Program-made: the position numbers and the translations under genes
Source: JAABPW01 sp037132275
GTDB taxonomy: Bacteria > Verrucomicrobiota > Kiritimatiellia > CAIKKV01 > CAITUY01
DNA: 64,000 nt
Direction: 5' to 3'
Assembly: GCA_037132275.1 (NCBI GenBank)
Contig: JBAXPK010000009.1
Span: 3,301-67,300, forward strand
Shown: positions 52,302 through 61,700 of the stretch, piece by piece
Position numbering within the stretch: the stretch's first letter is position 1
How the letters are laid out: each line of letters opens with the position of its first letter
The notes under the pieces: model-generated
What the model saw: the letters and a program-made list of their open reading frames with translations, nothing else
Database searches by the model: none
Told to the model about the DNA's origin: nothing

Positions 52302-52774
52302 ACTATAAACGATTAACGTTATTGCTGGCAGGGGTATTGGTGACGTTGGTTGCGCTTCTGCTCATTCGCCCGATGATGGAGTGTACGGTTCCTTCAATTG
52401 AATCGATCAACGACAGCCGCTGGCTTAAAAAAACATTGAAGTTAACCCCGGCACAGGCGGCGGAAATCCAGAGCCTTCACCAGGAGTTGGGGAAGACGCT
52501 GGCCGGGTGTTGCGGTCGGCATTGCCGGGCACGGGCCTCCCTGATGGAGGCGCTGTTTGCCTCGACGAATGGGTTGGAGCGGTCACAGGCGCTTATTGAT
52601 GAGATGTGCCGGGCACAGGCTGCGAGCGAGCTGGCGACGCTGACTAATATTTATCGTGTGCGCGAGGTGCTGACCCCAAAACAGAGGGAGCTATACGAGC
52701 GCCAGGTGAAATCCATGGATTGTATGAGCGGAACGGCGGGTGGCGGGGCTACCTGTGGATGTATGGGTAAGTGA
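52298..52774 (+). CDS. CnrX/ZraP-like periplasmic metal-sensing protein
   Basis: A 158-aa protein with an N-terminal membrane anchor (LTLLLAGVLVTLVALLLI) and a helical hairpin domain of the Spy/ZraP/CnrX type (LKLTPAQAAEIQSLHQELGKTL, LTPKQRELYERQV). It is unusually rich in Cys, with CCGRHC and the C-terminal CMSGTAGGGATCGCMG, suited to metal binding, probably copper or silver given the cus genes. Metal binding would release the sigma factor through the anti-sigma protein. Confidence 0.75.
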   Translation: MNYKRLTLLLAGVLVTLVALLLIRPMMECTVPSIESINDSRWLKKTLKLTPAQAAEIQSLHQELGKTLAGCCGRHCRARASLMEALFASTNGLERSQALIDEMCRAQAASELATLTNIYRVREVLTPKQRELYERQVKSMDCMSGTAGGGATCGCMGK

Positions 52775-52806
52775 TAAAACAGAAAGAAGTGAGAAAGGAA
52801 AAGAAG

Positions 52807-53085
52807 ATGAAAGCATTACTATTAGTGGGAGTGTTGCTGGCGTCGGTGTCCATGGCGTTCGCCGGGTCAACCGATGGGGTTGCGGCAAAGGCGCAAACGG
52901 CTTGCCCGATCATGGGCGAAGCCGTTAACTCGAAGGTCTTCGTGGATTATCAGGGGCAGCGCATCTATTTCTGCTGCAACCATTGCCCGGCGATCTTCAA
53001 TAAAGATCCGGAAAAGTACATCAAGAAGATGAAAGACCAGGGAGTGACGTTGGAGAAGACTCCCGTCGCGGCGGATAAAAAGTAG
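52807..53085 (+). CDS. Exported YHS-domain metal-binding protein
   Basis: A 92-aa protein with a Sec signal (LLLVGVLLASVSMAFAG) and a YHS/TRASH-type domain, CPIMGEAVNSKVFVDYQGQRIYFCCNHC, including CPI and CCNHC that can bind copper. ATG 52807 with AGGAAAAGAAG upstream. It lies between the sensor and cusC and may be a copper chaperone or periplasmic trap. Confidence 0.85.
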   Translation: MKALLLVGVLLASVSMAFAGSTDGVAAKAQTACPIMGEAVNSKVFVDYQGQRIYFCCNHCPAIFNKDPEKYIKKMKDQGVTLEKTPVAADKK

Positions 53086-53107
53086 GAACTCAGGCTTCGG
53101 AGAGGAA

Positions 53108-53216
53108 AAGAATTTGAACAGAAGCACACGAAGACCGCAAAGGTAATGGGTTTTCCGCCGGAGGCGGGGAAGAAAATTCTTCTTCGCGATCTTCGCGAAC
53201 TTCTGTTCAAATTCTT
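53108..53216. repeat. Palindromic element copy 1
   Basis: Terminal inverted repeats of 17 bp (AAGAATTTGAACAGAAG and complement) enclose a body with a GCCGGAGGC centre. It lies between the YHS gene and cusC. Its body is almost identical to copy 3 at 62753-62851. Confidence 0.85.
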
Positions 53217-53227
53217 CGTTTTGGTTT

Positions 53228-54487
53228 ATGAACTTGAAAGCCCATTTTATCGGTTGCTTGCTACTTCTCACGGCTTTACCAACCCTGGCCGGGGATACCA
53301 ATTCCCTTACGCTCCAGCAGGTGATGGCGGCATCACGGGCCGATAACGCCACGCTTCGTGCCCTCGCGCAGAAAGCCGGAGCCATGGGCGAACGGTCGCG
53401 ACAGGCGGGCTCCCTGGCCAATCCCATGCTGACCTATCGCGGTATGAATTCCACCAGCGGGGGACAGTGGCCTAACTCGGATGAGAAACGACTCGAAATC
53501 GAGCAGGCCTTTCCCTGGCCGGGCAAACGGGGACTGACGCAGGTGATGGCCGAGAAGGAAGCGGATGCCATGCAGTCCGAGGCCCGGGCTATGGAGCTTG
53601 ATGTGGAAATGCTGGCCGCCGAAACCTTTTATGCGTTATATGCCGTCCAGCAATCGCTGGCGATCACCCGTTCCGAGGAAGCCCTGTTGCGCCGTATCGA
53701 AGACCTGGCTACCACCCGCTATGCCACGGGCGCTGTCGGCCAACAGGATGTCTTGAAGGCTCAAACCGAAATCACCCTGCTTCATCAAAAGCAAATTGAT
53801 CTCGAAGTCCGCGAGTTCATGCTGAAAACCAAACTCAATACCCTCATGAATCGGCCCGTCACCGCGCCGATGGGGCAGGTCGTCGCGCCCCTGCAAAAGG
53901 GATCCATTGATGATGCGGAACGGATTGCCGCCCAAGCGCTTGCGCGCCGCCCGGAAATCAAACTGGCGCAGGCGCGGATTGAGCGGGCGCAGGCGGGGCA
54001 GGCCTTCATGAAGAAAGAGGGGTTGCCCGATTACAAGGTTGGACTGGAATACCGGAGCATGCCGGCTGATGACCAGGTGATGTTCATGGTGGGAATCGAA
54101 CTTCCCCTCTGGCGAAGCAAGATCGGTGCCGGTGTGCGCGAAGCGGGGCTCACGCTTCAGTCGGAACAGGCGGCCCGTGAGGCGGCGGAGCGGCAGGTGG
54201 CCCGGGAGGTTCAGGATGCCTTGACGCAAGTTCGGGCGGCACAACGGACGCTGACGCTTACCCGCAAGGAACTGATTCCCCAGGCTGAACTGCGGTTCGC
54301 CGCCAGCGAGGCGGCCTATCGGGGCGGCGGCAAGGGCGACTTTATGGATCTTTTGGAGAGTCAGCGGTTTCTGCTGAATGCGCGGGTGATGGCGGTGACG
54401 GCCGAGGGCGAGTTGGGCATGCAGTGGGTCCGGTTGGCGAGGGCTGCAGGACTGGGAGTTCTGGAAATCAGAGAAGAGGTAAAATGA
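53228..54487 (+). CDS. cusC: TolC-like outer-membrane channel of Cus system
   Basis: A 419-aa TolC family protein with a signal peptide (MNLKAHFIGCLLLLTALPTLAG). Helical repeats containing QAGSLANPMLTYR, ETFYALYAVQQSLA and LNTLMNRP are typical of OMF proteins. It begins 11 bp after palindromic element 1 and overlaps cusB by 4 bp. It forms the exit duct for the CusCBA pump. Confidence 0.9.
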   Translation: MNLKAHFIGCLLLLTALPTLAGDTNSLTLQQVMAASRADNATLRALAQKAGAMGERSRQAGSLANPMLTYRGMNSTSGGQWPNSDEKRLEIEQAFPWPGKRGLTQVMAEKEADAMQSEARAMELDVEMLAAETFYALYAVQQSLAITRSEEALLRRIEDLATTRYATGAVGQQDVLKAQTEITLLHQKQIDLEVREFMLKTKLNTLMNRPVTAPMGQVVAPLQKGSIDDAERIAAQALARRPEIKLAQARIERAQAGQAFMKKEGLPDYKVGLEYRSMPADDQVMFMVGIELPLWRSKIGAGVREAGLTLQSEQAAREAAERQVAREVQDALTQVRAAQRTLTLTRKELIPQAELRFAASEAAYRGGGKGDFMDLLESQRFLLNARVMAVTAEGELGMQWVRLARAAGLGVLEIREEVK

Positions 54488-55722
54488 AAATGCGAGCCAT
54501 GATAGTTGTCATGTTGTGCATCCTGGGCGCAGGGCTCATGACATTGCCGATGGGCTGCCGTGATCAGAACCATTCGCGCGGTACCGCCAAGGTCGCGCAG
54601 TATCATTGCCCCATGCATCCCACGGTGGTTGACAACAAGCCCAGTGACTGCCCGATTTGCGGGATGAAACTGGTGCTGATCGACGAACCAGCGGCAAAGT
54701 CGGGTGCGGGGTCGGTTGCCGGACAGGTCGCGGGGTTGGCGGCCGTCACCATTTCCCTGGAGGCGCGTGAGCGCATGGGGCTCACGTTGGGTACGGTTGA
54801 ACCGCGCGTCTTTACGCGATCCCTTCGAACCTCGGCGCGGATCGTGCCTGATGAGACCCGTCAGTACCGGGTGACGACGAAGGTGGAGGGATGGGTGGAG
54901 TCGCTGTCCGTGGGAGCCACCGGTCAGGCGGTGAAGAAAGGCGAGCCGCTTCTCTCTCTTTACAGCCCGGAACTGGTGTCGGCCCAGCAGGAGTATTTGA
55001 TTGCCATCCACTCCAAAATGCTGGCGGGTGAGGGGGGCGATGCGTTATTGGCGGCGGCCCGGCGTCGGCTTCAGTTGCGGGATATCACCGATGAGCAAAT
55101 CGCCCAGTTGGAAAAACGGGGTGAACCCCTGAAGGCTCTGACCCTTTTTGCCCCGGCCTCGGGGCGGATCACGGAAAAGAGCGTCCTGGCGGGCCAGAAA
55201 ATCATGCCGGGCGAGTCCTTGATGGTGGTGAGCGACTTCTCCGTGGTGTGGGGAGATGCCGATATCTATGAATCGGATCTGCCGTTCGTGCATGAGGGCC
55301 TGCCAATGGAGATATCCTTGCCATTCTGGCCCGGGAAGAATTTCCAGGGTGTGATCAGCTATGTGGCGCCCAGTCTCGATCCTGTGAGCCGGACGGTAAA
55401 AGCGCGGTTGGTCATTCCGAATCCGGAGTTGCTTCTCAAGCCTGAAATGTATGCCGAGGCCCGGCTATCCTATTCTTTGGGAGAGCGGCTTGCCGTGCCA
55501 GAGGCGGCGGTGATGCGTACGGGTGAACGGGGTTATGCCTTCCGGGATGGCGGCGATGGCCAATTGGTTCCGGTTGAGGTGGAACTGGGCGCGCACATGG
55601 ATGGCTTTTACGAAGTGCTGTCAGGGTTGAAAGCCGGTGAGCGGGTGGTCACGTCCGCGAATTTTCTGGTGGATTCAGAATCTTCAATGCGGGCCGCGCT
55701 GGAGGCGGTTTCGGGGAAATAA
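54484..55722 (+). CDS. cusB: Periplasmic adaptor of Cu/Ag RND efflux pump
   Basis: A 412-aa membrane fusion protein. The start ATG 54484 gives a lipoprotein-type signal (LMTLPMGC). A heavy-metal-binding domain follows (YHCPMHPTVVDNKPSDCPIC GMKL pattern, CPMH and CPICGM), then lipoyl/beta-barrel HlyD-type regions (VKKGEPLLSLYSPELVSAQQ). It overlaps cusC by 4 bp and precedes cusA by 3 bp. Confidence 0.92.
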   Translation: MKMRAMIVVMLCILGAGLMTLPMGCRDQNHSRGTAKVAQYHCPMHPTVVDNKPSDCPICGMKLVLIDEPAAKSGAGSVAGQVAGLAAVTISLEARERMGLTLGTVEPRVFTRSLRTSARIVPDETRQYRVTTKVEGWVESLSVGATGQAVKKGEPLLSLYSPELVSAQQEYLIAIHSKMLAGEGGDALLAAARRRLQLRDITDEQIAQLEKRGEPLKALTLFAPASGRITEKSVLAGQKIMPGESLMVVSDFSVVWGDADIYESDLPFVHEGLPMEISLPFWPGKNFQGVISYVAPSLDPVSRTVKARLVIPNPELLLKPEMYAEARLSYSLGERLAVPEAAVMRTGERGYAFRDGGDGQLVPVEVELGAHMDGFYEVLSGLKAGERVVTSANFLVDSESSMRAALEAVSGK

Positions 55723-55725
55723 TCC

Positions 55726-58700
55726 ATGATCAAGCGCATTATTGAATTTAGCGCGCGCAACCGGGTGCTGGTCATTATGCTGGTGGTGGCCGCCATGGCC
55801 TACGCCATGCATGCGCTCCGGAATATCAACCTGGACGCGATTCCCGACCTGAGCGATACCCAGGTGATTGTCCAGTCCCGCTGGGATCGCAGTCCCGATA
55901 TCATTGAAGACCAGATTACCTATCCGGTCATCACAGCTTTGCTGGGCGCGCCGAAGGTCAAGGCGATCCGCGGCTTCAGCGATTTTGGGTTCTCCTACGT
56001 GTATGTCATCTTTCAGGACGGAACCGATATCTACTGGGCGCGCAGTCGTGTGGTGGAATATTTGTCCAAACTTCAAGGCGCCCTGCCCGCCGGGGTGACT
56101 CCCCAGCTCGGACCGGATGCGACGGGGGTAGGGTGGGTCTATCAGTATGCCCTGGTTGACAAGAGCGGCACACACAATCTGGCCGACCTGCGCAGTTTTC
56201 AGGATTGGACGCTGCGCTATGCCCTGCAAAGTGTGCCGGGTGTGGCCGAGGTGGCGGGAATTGGCGGCTTCCAAAAGCAGTATCAGGTCACGGTGGATCC
56301 GGCCCGGTTGCAGAGTTATGGCGTTTCAATGATGGATGTCGCCGGCGCGGTGAAACGCAGTAACAACGAAGTCGGCGGCCGGTTATTGGAGTGGAGCGGC
56401 CGGGAATACATGGTGCGCGGGCGGGGCTATGTGACGTCCACGGAGGATATCGGCAAGGCCGTGGTCAGGGCGGGAAACACCGGCACGCCGGTGTTGCTGC
56501 GCGATGTCGCGACCGTTGCCCTGGGATCCCAGATCCGGCGCGGGGTTTCCGATTTGGACGGCAATGGCGATACGGTGGGCGGCATTGTGGTCATGCGGCA
56601 CGGTGAAAATGCCTTGAACGTCATTGAGCGGGTGAAGGCGAAACTCGACGAACTCAAGCCGTCGCTGCCCAAGGGCGTGGAGGTGGTGACGACCTATGAC
56701 CGATCCGGCCTGATTAAGCGGGCGATTGCCAGTCTCAAGGATGACCTGGTGATGGAAATGATCATCGTCAGTCTGGTCATTTTGTTTTTCCTGTGGCATC
56801 TTCCCTCTGCCATGGTGCCGATCCTGACCATTCCGGTCTCGGTGCTGTTATGTTTCATCCCACTGTATTTGATGGGGATCAGCTCCAACATCATGAGTCT
56901 CTCCGGGCTTGCCATATCAATCGGTGTGCTGGTGGATGGCGCGATTGTTGAAGTCGAAAATGCGTACCGGAAACTTGAACTCTGGAAACGGTCGGGTGGC
57001 AAGGGGGACTGTCATGCGATCCGGCTGGAGGCGCTCATTGAGGTCGCGCCCTCGGTCTTTTTCTCGTTGCTGGTGGTGGCGGTCTCCTTTCTGCCGGTGT
57101 TTACGCTGGTGGATCAGGAGGGGCGGCTCTTTACGCCGCTGGCCTACACCAAGACGCTGGCCATCGCCATGGCGGCGCTGCTGGCGGTGACGCTCGATCC
57201 GGCCGTGCGCATGTTGTTCACCCGCATGGATGACTATAAATTCCGCTGGAAACCGTTGTCGGGAGTATTAAACGCCCTGTTGGTAGGGCGCTATGTCCGC
57301 GAAGATAAGCATCCGGTCAGCCGGTTGCTGTTTGCGCTTTATGAGCGGCCCTGTCGCTGGGTTCTGCGTCATCCCAGGACGGTGATTACGCTCGCCGTCG
57401 CGATTGTGGCGAGCACGGTGCCGGTGTATCTGAAATTGGGCAGCGAGTTCATGCCGCCCCTGGATGAAGGCACGATTCTCTATATGCCCACCACGATGCC
57501 CGGTATCTCGGTGACCGAGGCCCAGCGGTTGATGGAGACGCAGGACCGGATACTGCACACCTTCCCTGAGGTTGTCTCGGTCTTTGGCAAAGCCGGCCGC
57601 TCGGATACGTCCACCGATCCCGCCCCGTTCTCGATGATGGAGACCACGGTGGCGCTGAAACCGATGGCCGAATGGCGTGCGAAACCTTGCTGGTATTCAA
57701 ATTTTGCCCCTCCGTGGCTGCGCTCTGTGCTGGGCCATATCTGGCCGGAACATATCTCGCGGGAGGAACTGATCGCCGAGTTGGATCGCGCCCTCAAGAT
57801 CCCCGGCTCGGTCAACGCCTGGACCATGCCGATCAAGGGTCGGATCGATATGCTTACCACCGGGGTGCGCACCCCCGTCGGAATCAAGGTGTTTGGCAAA
57901 GACCTCGCCGAGATTCAGCACGTGGGGGAGTCGATTGAAGGGGTTCTGCAAAAGGTGCCCGGAACACGCAGCGTGTTTGCCGAGCGCGCCTCCGGCGGGT
58001 TCTTTGTGGATATTGTACCCAGGCGTGAGGCCTTGGCCCGCTATGGGCTGACCGTGGATGACCTGCAGGCGGTGGTCATGTCCGCCATTGGCGGCGAAAC
58101 CGTTTCGACCACGATTGAAGGCCGCGAGCGTTACAGCATCAACGTGCGCTACCCGCGTGATCTGCGCAGTCACCTGGATGAACTGCAGCGGGTTCTGGTG
58201 ACGGCCCGTATGGGCGACGTGCAGGTCCCGTTGTCCGAGGTGGCCGATCTCGCGCTGGTCAACGGGCCCGCCATGATCCGCGACGAAAACGGAATGCTGG
58301 CGGGTTACGTCTATGTGGATATCGCCGGGCGTGACCTGGGCGGCTATGTGGAGGAGGCCAAGCGGGTGGTGGGCGAAAAGGTGTCGCTCCCGACGGGTTA
58401 TTCACTGGTCTGGAGCGGGCAATACGAGAACATGATGCGGGTACGGGAACGAATGAAGGTGGTGGTGCCGCTGACCATCGGGTTGATCTTCCTGCTGCTC
58501 TATATGAACACCAAGTCCGCGTTCAAGACGCTGGTGGTGATGCTGGCCGTGCCGTTTTCGCTGGTGGGCGCCGTGTGGCTGCTCTATCTGCTTGGCTACA
58601 ACATGTCCGTGGCCGTCTGGGTGGGCATGATTGCCTTGATGGGGCTGGATGCCGAGACCGGGGTGTTTATGCTGCTGTTTCTTGATTTGTCGTATGCCGA

Positions 58701-58968
58701 GGCCAAACGGGAAGGACGTCTGCGAACCCTGGCCGACTTGCATGAGGCCATCGTGCATGGCGCGGTCAAGCGTATCCGGCCCAAACTAATGACCGTGGCT
58801 GCCGCCTCCATGGGTTTGATGCCGATCATGTGGTCCATCGGAACAGGGTCAGACCTGATGAAGCGGGTGGCCGCCCCCATGGTCGGTGGGCTGTTTACCT
58901 CGTTCCTGATGGAGTTGCTTGTCTACCCCGCCATCTATCTCCTATGGAAACGCCGCGCCACTACATAG
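55726..58968 (+). CDS. cusA: Cu(I)/Ag(I) RND efflux transporter
   Basis: A 1080-aa HME-RND pump. TM4 reads IGVLVDGAIVEVENAYRKLE, and the proton-relay residues known from E. coli CusA are visible (Asp in LVDGA, Glu in LDAETGVFM, Lys in RPKLMT). The three methionine sites that bind Cu(I)/Ag(I) are conserved in LYMPTTMPGIS, SMMETTVAL and RIDMLTTG. This supports copper/silver rather than divalent metal export. Confidence 0.95.
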   Translation: MIKRIIEFSARNRVLVIMLVVAAMAYAMHALRNINLDAIPDLSDTQVIVQSRWDRSPDIIEDQITYPVITALLGAPKVKAIRGFSDFGFSYVYVIFQDGTDIYWARSRVVEYLSKLQGALPAGVTPQLGPDATGVGWVYQYALVDKSGTHNLADLRSFQDWTLRYALQSVPGVAEVAGIGGFQKQYQVTVDPARLQSYGVSMMDVAGAVKRSNNEVGGRLLEWSGREYMVRGRGYVTSTEDIGKAVVRAGNTGTPVLLRDVATVALGSQIRRGVSDLDGNGDTVGGIVVMRHGENALNVIERVKAKLDELKPSLPKGVEVVTTYDRSGLIKRAIASLKDDLVMEMIIVSLVILFFLWHLPSAMVPILTIPVSVLLCFIPLYLMGISSNIMSLSGLAISIGVLVDGAIVEVENAYRKLELWKRSGGKGDCHAIRLEALIEVAPSVFFSLLVVAVSFLPVFTLVDQEGRLFTPLAYTKTLAIAMAALLAVTLDPAVRMLFTRMDDYKFRWKPLSGVLNALLVGRYVREDKHPVSRLLFALYERPCRWVLRHPRTVITLAVAIVASTVPVYLKLGSEFMPPLDEGTILYMPTTMPGISVTEAQRLMETQDRILHTFPEVVSVFGKAGRSDTSTDPAPFSMMETTVALKPMAEWRAKPCWYSNFAPPWLRSVLGHIWPEHISREELIAELDRALKIPGSVNAWTMPIKGRIDMLTTGVRTPVGIKVFGKDLAEIQHVGESIEGVLQKVPGTRSVFAERASGGFFVDIVPRREALARYGLTVDDLQAVVMSAIGGETVSTTIEGRERYSINVRYPRDLRSHLDELQRVLVTARMGDVQVPLSEVADLALVNGPAMIRDENGMLAGYVYVDIAGRDLGGYVEEAKRVVGEKVSLPTGYSLVWSGQYENMMRVRERMKVVVPLTIGLIFLLLYMNTKSAFKTLVVMLAVPFSLVGAVWLLYLLGYNMSVAVWVGMIALMGLDAETGVFMLLFLDLSYAEAKREGRLRTLADLHEAIVHGAVKRIRPKLMTVAAASMGLMPIMWSIGTGSDLMKRVAAPMVGGLFTSFLMELLVYPAIYLLWKRRATT

Positions 58969-59016
58969 GGCACATGTCACGTCCGTAGGGGTTCTATTTG
59001 GTACTCAAGAGAAGAG

Positions 59017-59118
59017 TTTGAACAGAAGCACACAAAGATCACGAAGAATAAGAATTATTATTACCGCCGGAGGCGGAAATAACAATTCCTTTGCGAGCTT
59101 CGTGGCCTTCTGTTCAAA
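59017..59118. repeat. Palindromic element copy 2
   Basis: Perfect 12-bp ends TTTGAACAGAAG / CTTCTGTTCAAA enclose a diverged body with the same GCCGGAGGC centre. It sits in the 268-bp gap between cusA and the oxidoreductase fusion; no gene is seen in the rest of that gap. Confidence 0.8.
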
Positions 59119-59237
59119 ATTATTGCCGGATTATAGGGGGCAAATACAAGTCCGACGGGAGTGACATGCTCCCCACAGTCGCCCGGTAAGCCAAACTGGC
59201 TTGACGGGGGGAGCCCCATACATAAAACTCATCCGCT

Positions 59238-61700
59238 ATGTCTTTGGGCGAATCATGCGATGTGGCTGTGATTGGGGGCGGGATCGGCGGATTGACTGCC
59301 GCCGCCCTTCTTTCCAAAGCCGGCCTCAAGGTCTCGGTGTTTGAAGCCCAGGGTCAGCCCGGCGGCTATCTTTGCGGCTTCGACCGCAACGGCTTTGCCT
59401 TCGATACGGCGATCCAATGGCTCAATCAGTGCCATTCCGGCGGGTTCGTCCACCGTCTGTTCAACACCCTCGGCGATGATTATCCCCGCTGTAAACCGCT
59501 CACGCGCATCAGCCGAACGCGGGGCGCCGCGTTCGATTACCTGCTCACCACCAATCCCCTGGCCTTGCGGGATCGCCTGATTCAGGATTTCCCGGGCGAC
59601 GAGAAAGGCATCCGCGCATTTTTCCGTGATGCGCAGGCGCTCGGCCTGCGGTGGGAACGCCTGAATGACTGTATCCGCACCAGCGAGACCATGGCCATTG
59701 CCGAGAAGTTCAGTCACGGGGGCCGGATGCTGGGATGGTGCCTCCCCATCATGAAGCATATCCGGGTCTCGGTTGATAAGGGTGTGGAGCGATATTTCCA
59801 AAATCCGGAACTGAAAAAACTCTTCGCCTGGCAGGAAAGTTTCATCGCCATGTTGATGCCGGTCGCCTGGGCCTTTACCGGAAATTTTCATGCGCCGCCG
59901 CGCGGCGGCAGCCGCGCCCTGGTGGCCTGGCTCTGTAAAAATATCGAGTCCACCGGTTCGGCGGTGTACCTGAATCAACGGGTCGCCCGCGTGTTGTTGA
60001 ATGATCACAAACAGGCCGTTGGCGTATCCCTGGCCGATGGACGGGTGGTGCAGGCCGGGCAGGTTGTGTCGGCCGGCGATCTAAGGACGCTCTACGACGA
60101 GATGCTGCCCGCAGGATGCGTCTCCAACAGACTGCGGACTGCCGTGCGTACGGCCGACCTGTACTACTCGAATTTCTCCGTGTTCCTGGGCCTGGATTGC
60201 GACCCCGCCACGCTCGGATTCGGCGAGGAAATGCTTTACCTGACCAAAGATGGCGTCTCGCGTGAAGAGCAGTATGGCGGGGATCCGGAGAAAACCGCGC
60301 TGACGATCATGGCCCCGTCGGTTCGTGATCCTTCCGTGGCGCCGCCGGGGAAGGGGACGCTGACCATTCATTGCCCGGCCATTCTGAGCCGTTATGACAC
60401 CTGGCACACCGAAGAAGGCAGGAAACGCGGCGCAGACTACAAGGCGTTCAAGACGCAATTCGCCGAGACGTTGATCCGCCGTGTGGAGGAGGAGTTCGCG
60501 CCCGGGCTCCGCAGCCACATCGAAGTCATGGAAGCCGCGACCCCCGTGACGTACTGGCGGTACACCGGCAATGCGGAGGGAAGCATCATGGGAACCCGGC
60601 CGACCGGCAAAAATATCCGCGCCCTGGTGTCCCGCTGCAAAACCCCTGTGAAAAATCTCTTCGTGGCCGGGCATTGGGCGGATTATGGCGGAGGCGTTCC
60701 CGTCGCCATGCAGACCGGTGCCAATGCCGCCTTATTAATTCTGAATGAGCGCAAACACCCCGCTCGCCAGGCGCTAAAAGCCTTGCTGGACGGGAAGGCG
60801 CGGGAACGGCTCACCATTGGGATCCCCCGGGCGCTTACCCATTACCTTTATCCTGAACTCTGGGAAACCTTCCTGACCGAACTGGGTATGAAGGTCGTCC
60901 TCTCCGCCCCAACCACCCGGAAGACCATCGAGCAAGCCGGTCTGGTTTCCGAGACGGAACACTGCCTGCCCTTTAAGTTATTTGATGCCCATCTCGCCGA
61001 ACTGGTCGGCAAGGTGGATATGATTTTTGTGCCGCGCCTCCTGTCGACACGCCGCAGGCATATTGCCTGCCCGAAACTCGGGGTGATGCCGGACAGCGCC
61101 CGCGCCCAGTTCCCGCAGGGCGTGAAGATCCTCACGCTGGATATCAATGAGGCCCTGACGCCGCTGGTCGACTCCCTGGCGCAACTGGGGCGTATGCTGA
61201 ACGCGGACGAGGCGGTCATTGCGACGGCGACGTGCAGCGCGATGGCCGCCCTGCAGGCCGCCCGGAATAAAAGCGCCCCCCCGCGACAGCCGGACACGCT
61301 GTGTTTTCTCATGATCGGCCATCCCTACAACCTTCACGACCCGTATCTATCCGAACTGATCCTCGGCAAACTCGACAGGTTGGGTGTCAGGGTGGAAACG
61401 GTTTCCTTTGCCGCGCAGGACATCGACTCGGAACCGATCAAGTGGGATATGTGCAGTGTCATCTACGATCAGTTGAACCGGCTGGAGCCTGCGGACTGTG
61501 ACGGGGTGATTCAACTTAGTTCGTTCAATTGCGGCTGTGATTCGATTGTCAGCGTTCTGTTCCGTGAGATTTTGGAGGGGAAGAAGATTCCCCTCATGAC
61601 GCTGGTGTTGGATGAACATGCCGGCCAGGCCGGTGTGGATACGCGGCTGGAAGCGTTTGTCGATTCCATAAAGGAGCAACATGCCGTCGCTGGCCATTGA
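59238..61700 (+). CDS. CrtI/retinol-saturase-like FAD oxidoreductase fused to DUF2229 (COG3580)
   Basis: An 820-aa fusion. Residues 1-510 are a phytoene-desaturase-like flavoprotein: Rossmann motif VIGGGIGGLTAAALLSKAG, the second GG-type QPGGYLCGF, and the C-terminal FAD clamp FVAGHWADYGGGVPVAM. From about 525 a DUF2229 domain begins (TIGIPRALTHYLYPELWETF) with Cys in ETEHCLPFK, RHIACPKLG and SSFNCGCDS. The reading frame is unbroken. The next gene is its COG3581 partner, overlapping by 20 bp, and an activase follows. Confidence 0.85.
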   Translation: MSLGESCDVAVIGGGIGGLTAAALLSKAGLKVSVFEAQGQPGGYLCGFDRNGFAFDTAIQWLNQCHSGGFVHRLFNTLGDDYPRCKPLTRISRTRGAAFDYLLTTNPLALRDRLIQDFPGDEKGIRAFFRDAQALGLRWERLNDCIRTSETMAIAEKFSHGGRMLGWCLPIMKHIRVSVDKGVERYFQNPELKKLFAWQESFIAMLMPVAWAFTGNFHAPPRGGSRALVAWLCKNIESTGSAVYLNQRVARVLLNDHKQAVGVSLADGRVVQAGQVVSAGDLRTLYDEMLPAGCVSNRLRTAVRTADLYYSNFSVFLGLDCDPATLGFGEEMLYLTKDGVSREEQYGGDPEKTALTIMAPSVRDPSVAPPGKGTLTIHCPAILSRYDTWHTEEGRKRGADYKAFKTQFAETLIRRVEEEFAPGLRSHIEVMEAATPVTYWRYTGNAEGSIMGTRPTGKNIRALVSRCKTPVKNLFVAGHWADYGGGVPVAMQTGANAALLILNERKHPARQALKALLDGKARERLTIGIPRALTHYLYPELWETFLTELGMKVVLSAPTTRKTIEQAGLVSETEHCLPFKLFDAHLAELVGKVDMIFVPRLLSTRRRHIACPKLGVMPDSARAQFPQGVKILTLDINEALTPLVDSLAQLGRMLNADEAVIATATCSAMAALQAARNKSAPPRQPDTLCFLMIGHPYNLHDPYLSELILGKLDRLGVRVETVSFAAQDIDSEPIKWDMCSVIYDQLNRLEPADCDGVIQLSSFNCGCDSIVSVLFREILEGKKIPLMTLVLDEHAGQAGVDTRLEAFVDSIKEQHAVAGH

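Noticed and set aside
52965..53210. Minus-strand frames reading FFPASGGKP-type peptides in the palindromic elements
   Set aside because: They come only from the repeats at 53108 and 62753 and have no independent support.
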